Shown here one piece after another: positions 38,422-45,988 of a DNA stretch of 64,000 nt (its first letter is position 1; each line of letters begins with the position of its first letter). The position numbers and the translations under genes were made by a program. The notes beneath the pieces are model-generated. The model saw nothing but the letters and a program-made list of their open reading frames with translations. It made no database searches and was not told where the DNA came from. Origin of the DNA: Luteimicrobium sp042670205 (GTDB lineage: Bacteria; Actinomycetota; Actinomycetes; Actinomycetales; Cellulomonadaceae); contig NZ_JBHUWD010000002.1 of the NCBI RefSeq assembly GCF_042670205.1, positions 186,001-250,000 of the forward strand, given 5' to 3'.

Positions 38422-39627
38422 ATGGCAGTCAAGACCATCGCGGACCTCGGTGACCTGCGCGGCAAGCGCGTCCTCGTCCGCTCCGACTTCAACGTCCCGC
38501 TCGACGGCGAGACCATCACCGACGACGGCCGCATCCGCGCGTCGCTCCCGACGCTGACGCGGCTCGTGGACGCCGGCGCGCGCGTGGTCGTGACCGCGCA
38601 CCTGGGCCGCCCGAAGGGCGCCCCGGACCCCCAGTACTCGCTCGCGCCCGTCGCGCACCGCCTCGGTGAGCTCCTCGGCCAGGACGTCGCGCTCGCCGCC
38701 GACGTCGTCGGGACCTCCGCGCAGGAGACCGTGGCCGGCCTCGGCGACGGCCAGGTCGCGCTCCTCGAGAACGTCCGGTTCGACGCGCGCGAGACCAGCA
38801 AGGTCGACGCGGAGCGCGAGGAGCTCGCGGGCGAGCTCGCGGGCCTCGCCGACGTCTTCGTGTCCGACGGCTTCGGCGTCGTGCACCGCAAGCAGGCGTC
38901 GGTCTACGACGTCGCGAAGCTCCTCCCGGCCGCCGCGGGCGAGCTGGTCCTCAAGGAGGTCCAGGCGCTCTCGAAGGCGACCGAGGACCCGGCGCGCCCG
39001 TACGTCGTCGTGCTGGGCGGCTCGAAGGTCTCCGACAAGCTCGGCGTGATCGCGAACCTGCTCACCAAGGCGGACCGCCTCGTGATCGGCGGCGGCATGC
39101 TCTTCACGTTCCTCGCCGCGCAGGGCCACTCGGTAGGCTCCTCGCTGCTCGAGGAGGACCAGATCGAGACGGTCAAGGGGTACCTCGCGACGGCCGCCGA
39201 GCGCGGCGTCGAGATCGTCCTGCCGACCGACATCGAGGCCGCCGACTCGTTCGCCGCGGACGCCCCGCACCGGACGGTGCCCGCCGACGCGATCCCCGAC
39301 GGCACCATGGGCCTCGACATCGGCCCCGAGTCGGCGGCGCTGTTCGCGAGCAAGATCACGGACGGCAAGACGGTCGTGTGGAACGGCCCGATGGGCGTGT
39401 TCGAGTTCCCGGAGTTCGCCGCGGGGACCCGCGCGGTCGCGCAGGCGATCGTGGACGCGACCGCGAACGGCGGCTTCACGATCGTCGGCGGCGGCGACTC
39501 CGCCGCGGCCGTGCGCCTCCTCGGCTTCGACGAGGACGGCTTCAGCCACATCTCCACCGGCGGCGGCGCCAGCCTCGAGTTCCTCGAGGGCAAGGAGCTC
39601 CCCGGGCTCGCCGTCCTCGGTGCCTGA
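38422..39627 (+). CDS. pgk: Phosphoglycerate kinase
   Basis: Makes ATP and 3-phosphoglycerate from 1,3-bisphosphoglycerate. 401 residues. RSDFNVPLDG (residue 17 on) and the HLGRPKG substrate loop are in the N-domain. VLGGSKVSDKLGVI and the nucleotide loop VGGGDSAAAV are in the C-domain. ATG 38422 has AAGGAG (38411-38416) five bases upstream. Between gap and tpiA; the intergenic hairpin upstream suggests separate tuning from gap. Confidence 0.97.
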   Translation: MAVKTIADLGDLRGKRVLVRSDFNVPLDGETITDDGRIRASLPTLTRLVDAGARVVVTAHLGRPKGAPDPQYSLAPVAHRLGELLGQDVALAADVVGTSAQETVAGLGDGQVALLENVRFDARETSKVDAEREELAGELAGLADVFVSDGFGVVHRKQASVYDVAKLLPAAAGELVLKEVQALSKATEDPARPYVVVLGGSKVSDKLGVIANLLTKADRLVIGGGMLFTFLAAQGHSVGSSLLEEDQIETVKGYLATAAERGVEIVLPTDIEAADSFAADAPHRTVPADAIPDGTMGLDIGPESAALFASKITDGKTVVWNGPMGVFEFPEFAAGTRAVAQAIVDATANGGFTIVGGGDSAAAVRLLGFDEDGFSHISTGGGASLEFLEGKELPGLAVLGA

Positions 39628-39681
39628 GCCGGCGCGCCCCGGCCGGCACCAGCCCCCCGCACCACGAGAGAGAAGGACCCT

Positions 39682-40473
39682 GTGACCACCACCCGCACGC
39701 CGCTCATGGCGGGCAACTGGAAGATGAACCTGGACCACCTCCAGGCCACGCACACCGTGCAGAAGCTCGCGTGGACCCTCAAGGACGGCAAGCACGACTA
39801 CGCGTCCGTGGAGGTCGTCGTCGTGCCGCCGTTCACCGACCTGCGCAGCGTCCAGACCCTGGTCGACGCCGACAAGCTCCAGGTCAAGTACGGCGCCCAG
39901 GACGTCTCCGTGCACACCGAGGGCGCGTACACGGGCGAGATCTCGCCCGTCATGCTGGCCAAGCTCGGCGTCTCCTACGTCGTCGTGGGCCACTCGGAGC
40001 GCCGCGAGTACCACGGCGAGGACGACGCGACGGTGTCCGCGAAGGCGAAGTCGGCCTTCGGCCAGGGCCTCGTGCCGATCATCTGCGTGGGGGAGGGGCT
40101 CGACGTCCGCAAGGCCGGCGAGCAGGTCTCCTACACGCTCGCGCAGGTCGACGGCGCGTTCGACGGGCTCTCGGCCGAGCAGGCCGCGCAGGCCGTCGTC
40201 GCGTACGAGCCCGTCTGGGCCATCGGCACGGGCGAGGTCGCGACCCCGGAGGACGCTCAGGAGGTCTGCCGTGCCATCCGCGGGCGCCTCGCCGAGCTGT
40301 ACTCGGCCGAGGTCGCGGACGCCGTCCGGGTCCTGTACGGCGGCTCCGTGAAGTCCGGCAACGTCGCGTCGATCATGGCGCAGGCCGACGTCGACGGCGC
40401 CCTCGTGGGCGGCGCGAGCCTCGACCCCGAGGAGTTCGCGCGTATCGTCCGGTACCAGTCGCACGCCGTCTGA
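39682..40473 (+). CDS. tpiA: Triose-phosphate isomerase
   Basis: Interconverts dihydroxyacetone phosphate and glyceraldehyde 3-phosphate. 263 residues. GNWKMNLD carries the substrate Asn/Lys, VVGHSERRE the catalytic His, VAYEPVWAIGTG the catalytic Glu and flexible loop 6, and VLYGGSVKSGN the phosphate loop. GTG 39682 has AGAAGGA just upstream. Last gene of the gap-pgk-tpiA operon, followed by a strong hairpin. Confidence 0.97.
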   Translation: MTTTRTPLMAGNWKMNLDHLQATHTVQKLAWTLKDGKHDYASVEVVVVPPFTDLRSVQTLVDADKLQVKYGAQDVSVHTEGAYTGEISPVMLAKLGVSYVVVGHSERREYHGEDDATVSAKAKSAFGQGLVPIICVGEGLDVRKAGEQVSYTLAQVDGAFDGLSAEQAAQAVVAYEPVWAIGTGEVATPEDAQEVCRAIRGRLAELYSAEVADAVRVLYGGSVKSGNVASIMAQADVDGALVGGASLDPEEFARIVRYQSHAV

Positions 40474-40490
40474 CGCCCGTGCGGGGATGA

Positions 40491-40526
40491 CCTGCTGGTC
40501 CGCGGGACGGACCGCGGACCAGCGGG
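40491..40526 (+). terminator. Hairpin ending gap-pgk-tpiA
   Basis: Arms 40491-40505 and 40512-40526 pair over 15 positions with one T-G wobble; loop GACGGA. No T-run. Confidence 0.75.
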
Positions 40527-40631
40527 CACCCCGGCGCCACCGTCGTCCGGATGGTGGCGTGTTCGCCGGAACCCCTCCGGCTCGCCTACTCTTGTCCTGT
40601 TCGACACACCGCAACGCGAGGAACTCTTCAC

Positions 40632-40874
40632 GTGGACGTACTGCGCATCACCCTCCAGGTCCTCCTGGTCCTCACGAGCGTGCTGCTCGTGCTCCTCGTG
40701 CTGCTCCACAAGGGCAAGGGCGGCGGCCTCTCCGACATGTTCGGCGGGGGGATCAGCTCGAGCGCCGGGAGTTCCGGCGTCGCCGAGCGGAACCTGAACC
40801 GCATCACGGTCATCATCGCGCTGGTCTGGACGGCAGCGATCGTGCTCCTCGGCCTGATCCAGAAGGTCAACTGA
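40632..40874 (+). CDS. secG: Preprotein translocase subunit SecG
   Basis: Small subunit of the SecYEG channel. 80 residues with two hydrophobic helices (about 4-25 and 56-76) joined by a Gly/Ser-rich cytoplasmic loop (KGKGGGLSDMFGGG, then SSSAGSSGVAERNLNRIT), the standard SecG topology. GTG 40632 starts VDVLRITLQVLLVL. A TACTCT hexamer at 40587-40592 could be the -10 of a short-leader promoter. Its place after tpiA is conserved in actinobacteria. Confidence 0.93.
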   Translation: MDVLRITLQVLLVLTSVLLVLLVLLHKGKGGGLSDMFGGGISSSAGSSGVAERNLNRITVIIALVWTAAIVLLGLIQKVN

Positions 40875-40990
40875 TCCGCATCAGCTGACCCGGGCGCCTC
40901 GCGGCGTCCTCATCGGCATCGCGTCGTGCGGTCGCCGGGCATCGCCGCCCCGGCCGCCACGGCGCCCGCAGGGAGAAGAGAAGAGCCGAC

Positions 40991-41338
40991 GTGGCTGGGG
41001 GAAACGCCATCCGTGGCTCGCGCGTGGGCGCGGGACCGCTGGGGGAGAACGAGCGAGGCGACGTCGCCCCGCGGCTGTCCGTGTCGTACTGGTGCGCCAA
41101 CGGGCACGAGACCCGTCCGGCGTTCGCGACCGGCGGCGAGGTCGAGATCCCGACGACGTGGGACTGCCAGCGGTGCGGCCTCCCCGCCGGCACGGACCGG
41201 GAGGCGCCGCCGGAGGCGCCCCGCAACGAGCCGTACAAGACGCACCTGGCGTACGTGAAGGAGCGGCGGAGCGACGCCGACGGCGCCGCGCTCCTCGACG
41301 AGGCCCTCGCAGCCCTGCGCGCCCGCCGCGGCCGCTGA
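40991..41338 (+). CDS. rbpA: RNA polymerase-binding protein RbpA
   Basis: Actinobacteria-specific transcription activator that ties the primary sigma factor to RNA polymerase and stabilises the open complex. 115 residues. The N-terminal tail MAGGNAIRGSRVGAGP is conserved. The core holds a Zn-binding set (YWCANGHE with Cys and His, then CQRCG), the basic linker is near PYKTHLAYVKERRS, and a C-terminal sigma-interaction helix (LLDEALAALRARRG) follows. GTG 40991. Stands alone between secG and the converging pentose-phosphate operon. Confidence 0.95.
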   Translation: MAGGNAIRGSRVGAGPLGENERGDVAPRLSVSYWCANGHETRPAFATGGEVEIPTTWDCQRCGLPAGTDREAPPEAPRNEPYKTHLAYVKERRSDADGAALLDEALAALRARRGR

Positions 41339-41362
41339 GCGGCACCCCGCCGCAGCACGGAC

Positions 41363-41403
41363 GACGCCGGCACCGGACCCCGCGAGGGGCCGGTGCCGGC
41401 GTC
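41363..41403. terminator. Bidirectional terminator between rbpA and pgl
   Basis: GACGCCGGCACCGG (41363-41376) pairs with 41390-41403. After one bulged A the inner part pairs again as CCCC/GGGG around GCGA. TTGTCGT follows on the plus strand. Confidence 0.8.
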
Positions 41404-41435
41404 TTGTCGTCGAGCCGGGTGAGGTGCCGGCCCCG

Positions 41436-42233
41436 TCAGGCCGCCGCGGTGTCCCCGGCGGCTGCGGCGTCCACGAGCCAGAGGGTCAGCTCGGCCCCGG
41501 TCGCGCCCGCGGCGGGCGTGCCGTGGACGTCGTCGCCGTCGAGCGCGCGCGCGACGGCGTCCGCCTTCTCGGCGCCCGCGGCCACGACCCACACCTCGCG
41601 CGCGCCGTGGATCGTCTCGAACGTGAAGGAGACCCGTTCGGGCGGCGGCTTGGGAGAGCCGTGCACCCCGACGGCCGCGACACCGGTGACGTCGAGGGCC
41701 GGGTGGCCCGGGAACAGCGACGCGACGTGCCCGTCGGGGCCCATGCCGAACATGAGCACGTCGAACGCAGGCGCCGCGGCGCCGTCGGGCGCGAACCGGG
41801 CGAGCTCGGCCGCGTAGGCGGCCGCCGACTCCTCGGGCGTCGCGACGGCGCCGAGCGGCGGCATCGCGTGCACGTGGTCCGCGGGCAGCGCGCCCGCCGA
41901 CACGAGCGCGTCGACGAGCGCCTCGCGGGCCTGGGTCTCGTTGCGGTCCGGGTCCTCGTCGGGCAGGAACCGCTCGTCGCCCCACCACAGGTGCACGCCC
42001 GACCAGTCGACCGCGTCGACGAGCGGGCTCGCGGCGGCCGCGGCGAGGGTCTTGATGCCGACGGTCCCGCCCGTGAGCACGACGTGCGTCACGGGCTGCA
42101 CCGACTGGAGGTCGGTCAGCCGCACGAGGAGCCGCGCCGCGGCCGCCTCGGCGAGCGTGTCGGCGTCGGGGTGGACGACGACACGCCGCTCGGCGGCCGC
42201 GGGGACCCCGTCGGGACCGGGCCGGCCGGTCAT
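41436..42233 (-). CDS. pgl: 6-phosphogluconolactonase
   Basis: Second step of the oxidative pentose-phosphate pathway: hydrolyses 6-phosphogluconolactone. 265 residues, DevB/Pgl type. VVLTGGTVGIKTL (substrate loop, residues about 49-62), LWWGDERFLPDEDPDRNE and DVLMFGMGPDGHVASLFPGH with the catalytic His are visible. ATG 42233 overlaps the opcA stop (ATGA), so it is the last gene of the coupled zwf-opcA-pgl set. A terminator follows. Confidence 0.95.
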   Translation of the reverse strand: MTGRPGPDGVPAAAERRVVVHPDADTLAEAAAARLLVRLTDLQSVQPVTHVVLTGGTVGIKTLAAAAASPLVDAVDWSGVHLWWGDERFLPDEDPDRNETQAREALVDALVSAGALPADHVHAMPPLGAVATPEESAAAYAAELARFAPDGAAAPAFDVLMFGMGPDGHVASLFPGHPALDVTGVAAVGVHGSPKPPPERVSFTFETIHGAREVWVVAAGAEKADAVARALDGDDVHGTPAAGATGAELTLWLVDAAAAGDTAAA

Positions 42234-43153
42234 GCGGCGTCGAGCTTCGCGAGGCCCTTGGTGAGGACCTCCCCGAACATCTCGTCGGGGTCGAGCCGGC
42301 GCAGCTCCTCGGCGAGCGCCTCGTTGAGGAGGCGGATCGGGAGGGCGACGTGCCGGTCGGGCTGGTCGGGCTGCGAGATGGTGACGACGCGGCCGTCGGG
42401 GCGGTCGAACACGATGGAACCGCTCTTGCGCTCGAGGGTGACCCGCGTGATGGCGTCCGCGTCGCGGTGGCGCCGCACCGTCACGGGGCAGCGCAGCCGC
42501 AGCCGCAGCCAGGCGGCGAGCAGGTCGATCGAGGTGTGCCCCGACTCGCCCTCGATGGTCACCGACGACACCGACTCGTAGGGCGGCTGGTCGAGGGCGG
42601 CGGCGATGAGCCCGCGCCACAGCGTGACGCGCGCCCACGCGAGGTCGGTGTCGCCGGGCTCGTGCTCGGCCGCGAGGCGGCGGAGCATCGCCTCGCCGGA
42701 CGTCTCCTTGGTGGAGTCCGTCACGCGGCGGTGGGCGATGGCGCCCAGCGGGTCCGCGGAGGGGTCCTCGGGGGCGTCCGTCGGCCACCACACGACGATC
42801 GGGACGTCGGGCAGGAGCAGCGGGGTCACGAGGGTGTCGACGTGGTCGACGATCGGTCCCGCCGGGCGCAGCAGGATGACCTCGCTCGCGCCGGCGTCGC
42901 CACCGACGCGGATCTCCGCGTCGAGGCGGGCCGTCGCGTTGGCGCGGCCCACGGGGGAGATGACGATCACCCGGCACGGGTGCTCGCGCGAGGCGTCGTT
43001 CGCGGCCTCGACGGCCTCCTCGAGGTCGTCCTCGCCCACCCGGATGATGAGCGTGAGGACGCGGCCGAGCGTGACGGCGCCGCCCTCGTCGCGGAGCTTG
43101 ACGAGGCGCTTGCCGACGTCGTTCGCGGTGGTCTCGGGCAGGTGGACGATCAT
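42230..43153 (-). CDS. opcA: Glucose-6-phosphate dehydrogenase assembly protein OpcA
   Basis: 307 residues. OpcA activates or assembles glucose-6-phosphate dehydrogenase in cyanobacteria and actinobacteria and is a redox-sensitive allosteric partner in cyanobacteria. MIVHLPETTANDVGKRLVKLRDEGGAVTLGRVLTLII, VWWPTDAPEDPS and LLAAWLRLRLRCPVTV are family features. ATG 43153 overlaps the zwf stop by four bases and its own stop overlaps pgl, so the three are translated as a chain. Confidence 0.95.
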   Translation of the reverse strand: MIVHLPETTANDVGKRLVKLRDEGGAVTLGRVLTLIIRVGEDDLEEAVEAANDASREHPCRVIVISPVGRANATARLDAEIRVGGDAGASEVILLRPAGPIVDHVDTLVTPLLLPDVPIVVWWPTDAPEDPSADPLGAIAHRRVTDSTKETSGEAMLRRLAAEHEPGDTDLAWARVTLWRGLIAAALDQPPYESVSSVTIEGESGHTSIDLLAAWLRLRLRCPVTVRRHRDADAITRVTLERKSGSIVFDRPDGRVVTISQPDQPDRHVALPIRLLNEALAEELRRLDPDEMFGEVLTKGLAKLDAA

Positions 43154-44691
43154 GGTCTCCTCCAGGCACGGCCGTCGCGGGCCATCATCTCGTCGGCGGA
43201 AGCGGGACCCCAGGTGCCCGAGCGGTACGGCTCGGGCTTGCCCTTGGACGCCCAGAAGCTCTCGACGGGGTCGAGGACCTTCCAGGAGAGCTCGACCTCC
43301 TCCTCGCTCGGGAACAGCGGCGGGTCGCCGAGGAGCACGTCGAGGATGAGGCGCTCGTACGCCTCGGGGGAGGACTCGGTGAAGGCGTGCCCGTAACCGA
43401 AGTCCATCGTGACGTCGCGGATCTCCATGGCTGTGCCGGGCACCTTCTCGCCGAAGCGGATGGTGACGCCCTCGTCGGGCTGCACGCGGATGACGAGCGC
43501 GTTGTGCCCGAGCTCGGCGGTCTGGGAGGACTCGAAGGGCAGGTGCGGGGCGCGCTTGAAGACGACGGCGACCTCGGTCACGCGGCGCCCGAGCCGCTTG
43601 CCGGTGCGCAGGTAGAACGGCACCCCGGCCCAGCGGCGGTTGTCGATGTCGACACGGATCGCCGCGAACGTCTCGGTCGTGGAGTCGGGGTTGAACCCCT
43701 CCTCCTCGAGGAAGCCGACGACCTCCTCGCCGCCCTGCCAGCCGTGCGTGTACTGGCCGCGCGCGGTGTGCTTGCCGAGGTCGCGGGGGAGCCGGACGGC
43801 GGAGAGCACCTTGATCTTCTCGGCGCGCAGGTCGGCGGCGTCGAAGCTCAGGGGCTCCTCCATCGCGGTGATCGCGAGGAGCTGGAGGAGGTGGTTCTGG
43901 ATGACGTCGCGGGCGGCGCCGATCCCGTCGTAGTACCCCGCGCGGCCGCCGATGCCGATGTCCTCGGCCATCGTGATCTGCACGTGGTCGACGTAGTTCG
44001 AGTTCCAGATCGGCTCGTACAGCTGGTTCGCGAACCGCAGCGCCAGCATGTTCTGGACGGTCTCCTTGCCCAGGTAGTGGTCGATGCGGAACACCGAGTC
44101 CGGGGCGAAGACCTTGGAGACGACGGCCGACAGCTCTTGCGCGGACTCGAGGTCGTGCCCGAACGGCTTCTCGACGACGACGCGACGCCACGCGTCCGGG
44201 CCCGAGTGCGACAGGCCGGACCGCGAGAGCTGCTCGCAGACCTCGGGGAACGCTGCGGGAGGGATCGACAGGTAGAAGGCGTGGTTGCCGTTGGTGCCGC
44301 GGTCGCGGTCGAGCTCCTCGACCGTGGTGCGCAGGCGCTCGAACGCCTCCTCGTCGCCGAACTCCCCCTGGACGAAGCGGATGCCCTCGGCGAGCTGCTT
44401 CCAGGTCTCCTCGCGGAACGGGGTGCGCGCGTGCTGCCGGACGGCGTCGTGCACGACCTTGGCGAAGTCCTGGTTGTCCCACTCGCGCCGCGCGAAGCCG
44501 GTGAGCGCGAAGCCCGGGGGCAGCAGGCCGCGGTTGGCGAGGTCGTACACGGCCGGCAGGAGCTTCTTGCGGGCCAGGTCTCCGGTCACGCCGAAGATGA
44601 CGAGGCCGCAGGGTCCCGCGATGCGCGGCAGGCGCAGGTCGCGGGGGTCGCGCAACGGGTTGTTCCCGGCGCTGATCTTGACGGGGCTCAC
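43150..44691 (-). CDS. zwf: Glucose-6-phosphate dehydrogenase
   Basis: Commits glucose 6-phosphate to the oxidative pentose-phosphate pathway, making NADPH. 513 residues. The coenzyme loop is VIFGVTGDLARKKLLP (about residues 31-46), the catalytic RIDHYLGKE has the active-site His, and EKPFGHDLESA is the substrate site. The GTG start at 44691 gives VSPVKISAGNNPLRDPRD, the usual extra N-terminus of actinobacterial Zwf2. Preceded by tal with a 54-base gap and coupled to opcA. Confidence 0.96.
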   Translation of the reverse strand: MSPVKISAGNNPLRDPRDLRLPRIAGPCGLVIFGVTGDLARKKLLPAVYDLANRGLLPPGFALTGFARREWDNQDFAKVVHDAVRQHARTPFREETWKQLAEGIRFVQGEFGDEEAFERLRTTVEELDRDRGTNGNHAFYLSIPPAAFPEVCEQLSRSGLSHSGPDAWRRVVVEKPFGHDLESAQELSAVVSKVFAPDSVFRIDHYLGKETVQNMLALRFANQLYEPIWNSNYVDHVQITMAEDIGIGGRAGYYDGIGAARDVIQNHLLQLLAITAMEEPLSFDAADLRAEKIKVLSAVRLPRDLGKHTARGQYTHGWQGGEEVVGFLEEEGFNPDSTTETFAAIRVDIDNRRWAGVPFYLRTGKRLGRRVTEVAVVFKRAPHLPFESSQTAELGHNALVIRVQPDEGVTIRFGEKVPGTAMEIRDVTMDFGYGHAFTESSPEAYERLILDVLLGDPPLFPSEEEVELSWKVLDPVESFWASKGKPEPYRSGTWGPASADEMMARDGRAWRRP

Positions 44692-44745
44692 GGGGTCAGG
44701 TGGTCCTCTCGTGCGGTGGTCGCGGGGTCGGTGGCGCCGGGACCC

Positions 44746-45879
44746 TCAGGCCCCGTGCCCCGACGCGCGCTCGAGCCCGGCGGTGATGGTGTCGAGGAGC
44801 TGCTCCCAGCTCGTCACGAAGGAGTCCACGCCGTCGGACTCGAGCTTCGCGGTGACCTCGGCCATCGACACCCCGAACGACTCGATCGCGCGCAGGTGCT
44901 CGCGCGAGGCGTCGAAGGTGCCCGCGATGGTGTCGCCGGTGACGACGCCGTGGTCGGCGACGGCGTCGAGCGTCTTCTCGGGCATCGTGTTCACCTCGTC
45001 GGCGGCGACGAGCTCGGTGACGTACATCGTGTCGCTGTAGTCGGGGTTCTTGGTGCCCGTCGACGCCCACAGCGGGCGCTGGACGTGCGCGCCGGCCGCG
45101 GCGAGCGCCTGCCAACGGTCCGACGAGAACCGCTCCTGGAAGAGCTCGTAGGCGAGGCGCGCGTTGGCGAGCGCGGCGGTGCCGCGCGCGTCCAGGGCCT
45201 CGGGCGAGCCCACCGCGGTCAGCGCCTTGTCGACGGCCGTGTCCACACGGGACAGGAAGAACGACGCGACCGAGCCGAGCCTCGACAGGTCCAGCCCTGC
45301 GGCCTTCGCGCCCTCGACGCCGGCGAGGAACGCGTCGATGACCTCCGCGTACCGCTCGAGGGAGAAGATCAGGGTGACGTTGATCGAGATGCCCTCGGCG
45401 AGGGCCCGGGTGATCGCCGGCAGCCCCTCGACGGTCGCGGGGATCTTGATCATGACGTTCGGGCGGTCGACCGTCTTCCAGAGCTGCTGGGCCAGGGCGA
45501 CCGTGCCGTCGGTGTCGCGCGCGAGGCGCGGGTCGACCTCGATGGACACGCGGCCGTCGACGCCGTCCGTGGCGTCGTACACGGGCCGCAGGACGTCCGC
45601 GGCGGCGCGCACGTCGTCCGTGACGATCGTCCAGACGGCCTCCTCCGCGGGGGACCCGGCGGCCGCGAGGGCCGCGAGCTGCTCGTCGTACGCGTCGCCC
45701 TTCGAGACGGCGCCCGCGAAGATCGTGGGGTTCGTCGTGACGCCGACGACGTCGCGCGTCGCGACGAGCTCGGCGAGGTTGCCGGTCCGCAGCCGCTCGC
45801 GGGACAGGTCGTCGAGCCAGATGGAGACGCCCTGCTCGCTCAGAAGGCGCGTGGGGCTGGGGGTGGTGCTGTCGGACAC
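44746..45879 (-). CDS. tal: Transaldolase
   Basis: Transfers dihydroxyacetone units in the non-oxidative pentose-phosphate pathway. 377 residues, the TalB-like long actinobacterial form. GVTTNPTIFAGAV (substrate phosphate site), the Schiff-base Lys in RPNVMIKIPAT, and the WASTGTKNPDYSDTMYV motif are present. GTG 45879 (VSDSTTPSPTRL) has AAAGGAAG nine bases upstream. Follows tkt by 109 bases containing a hairpin. Confidence 0.96.
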   Translation of the reverse strand: MSDSTTPSPTRLLSEQGVSIWLDDLSRERLRTGNLAELVATRDVVGVTTNPTIFAGAVSKGDAYDEQLAALAAAGSPAEEAVWTIVTDDVRAAADVLRPVYDATDGVDGRVSIEVDPRLARDTDGTVALAQQLWKTVDRPNVMIKIPATVEGLPAITRALAEGISINVTLIFSLERYAEVIDAFLAGVEGAKAAGLDLSRLGSVASFFLSRVDTAVDKALTAVGSPEALDARGTAALANARLAYELFQERFSSDRWQALAAAGAHVQRPLWASTGTKNPDYSDTMYVTELVAADEVNTMPEKTLDAVADHGVVTGDTIAGTFDASREHLRAIESFGVSMAEVTAKLESDGVDSFVTSWEQLLDTITAGLERASGHGA

Positions 45880-45940
45880 GCTGATCGCTTCCTTTCCGGG
45901 TCGTTCCGGCCCACCGGATTCCGTACCTCCCGGGGACCGG

Positions 45941-45970
45941 GCCCGGGCGCCGCGACCGCGGCGCCCGGGC
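45941..45970 (-). terminator. Hairpin between tkt and tal
   Basis: A perfect 13-bp stem (45941-45953 with 45958-45970) with a 4-base loop lies 18 bases after the tkt stop inside the operon. It may be an attenuator or an mRNA stabiliser. Confidence 0.6.
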
Positions 45971-45988
45971 AGGTCACGCTCTTCGGGT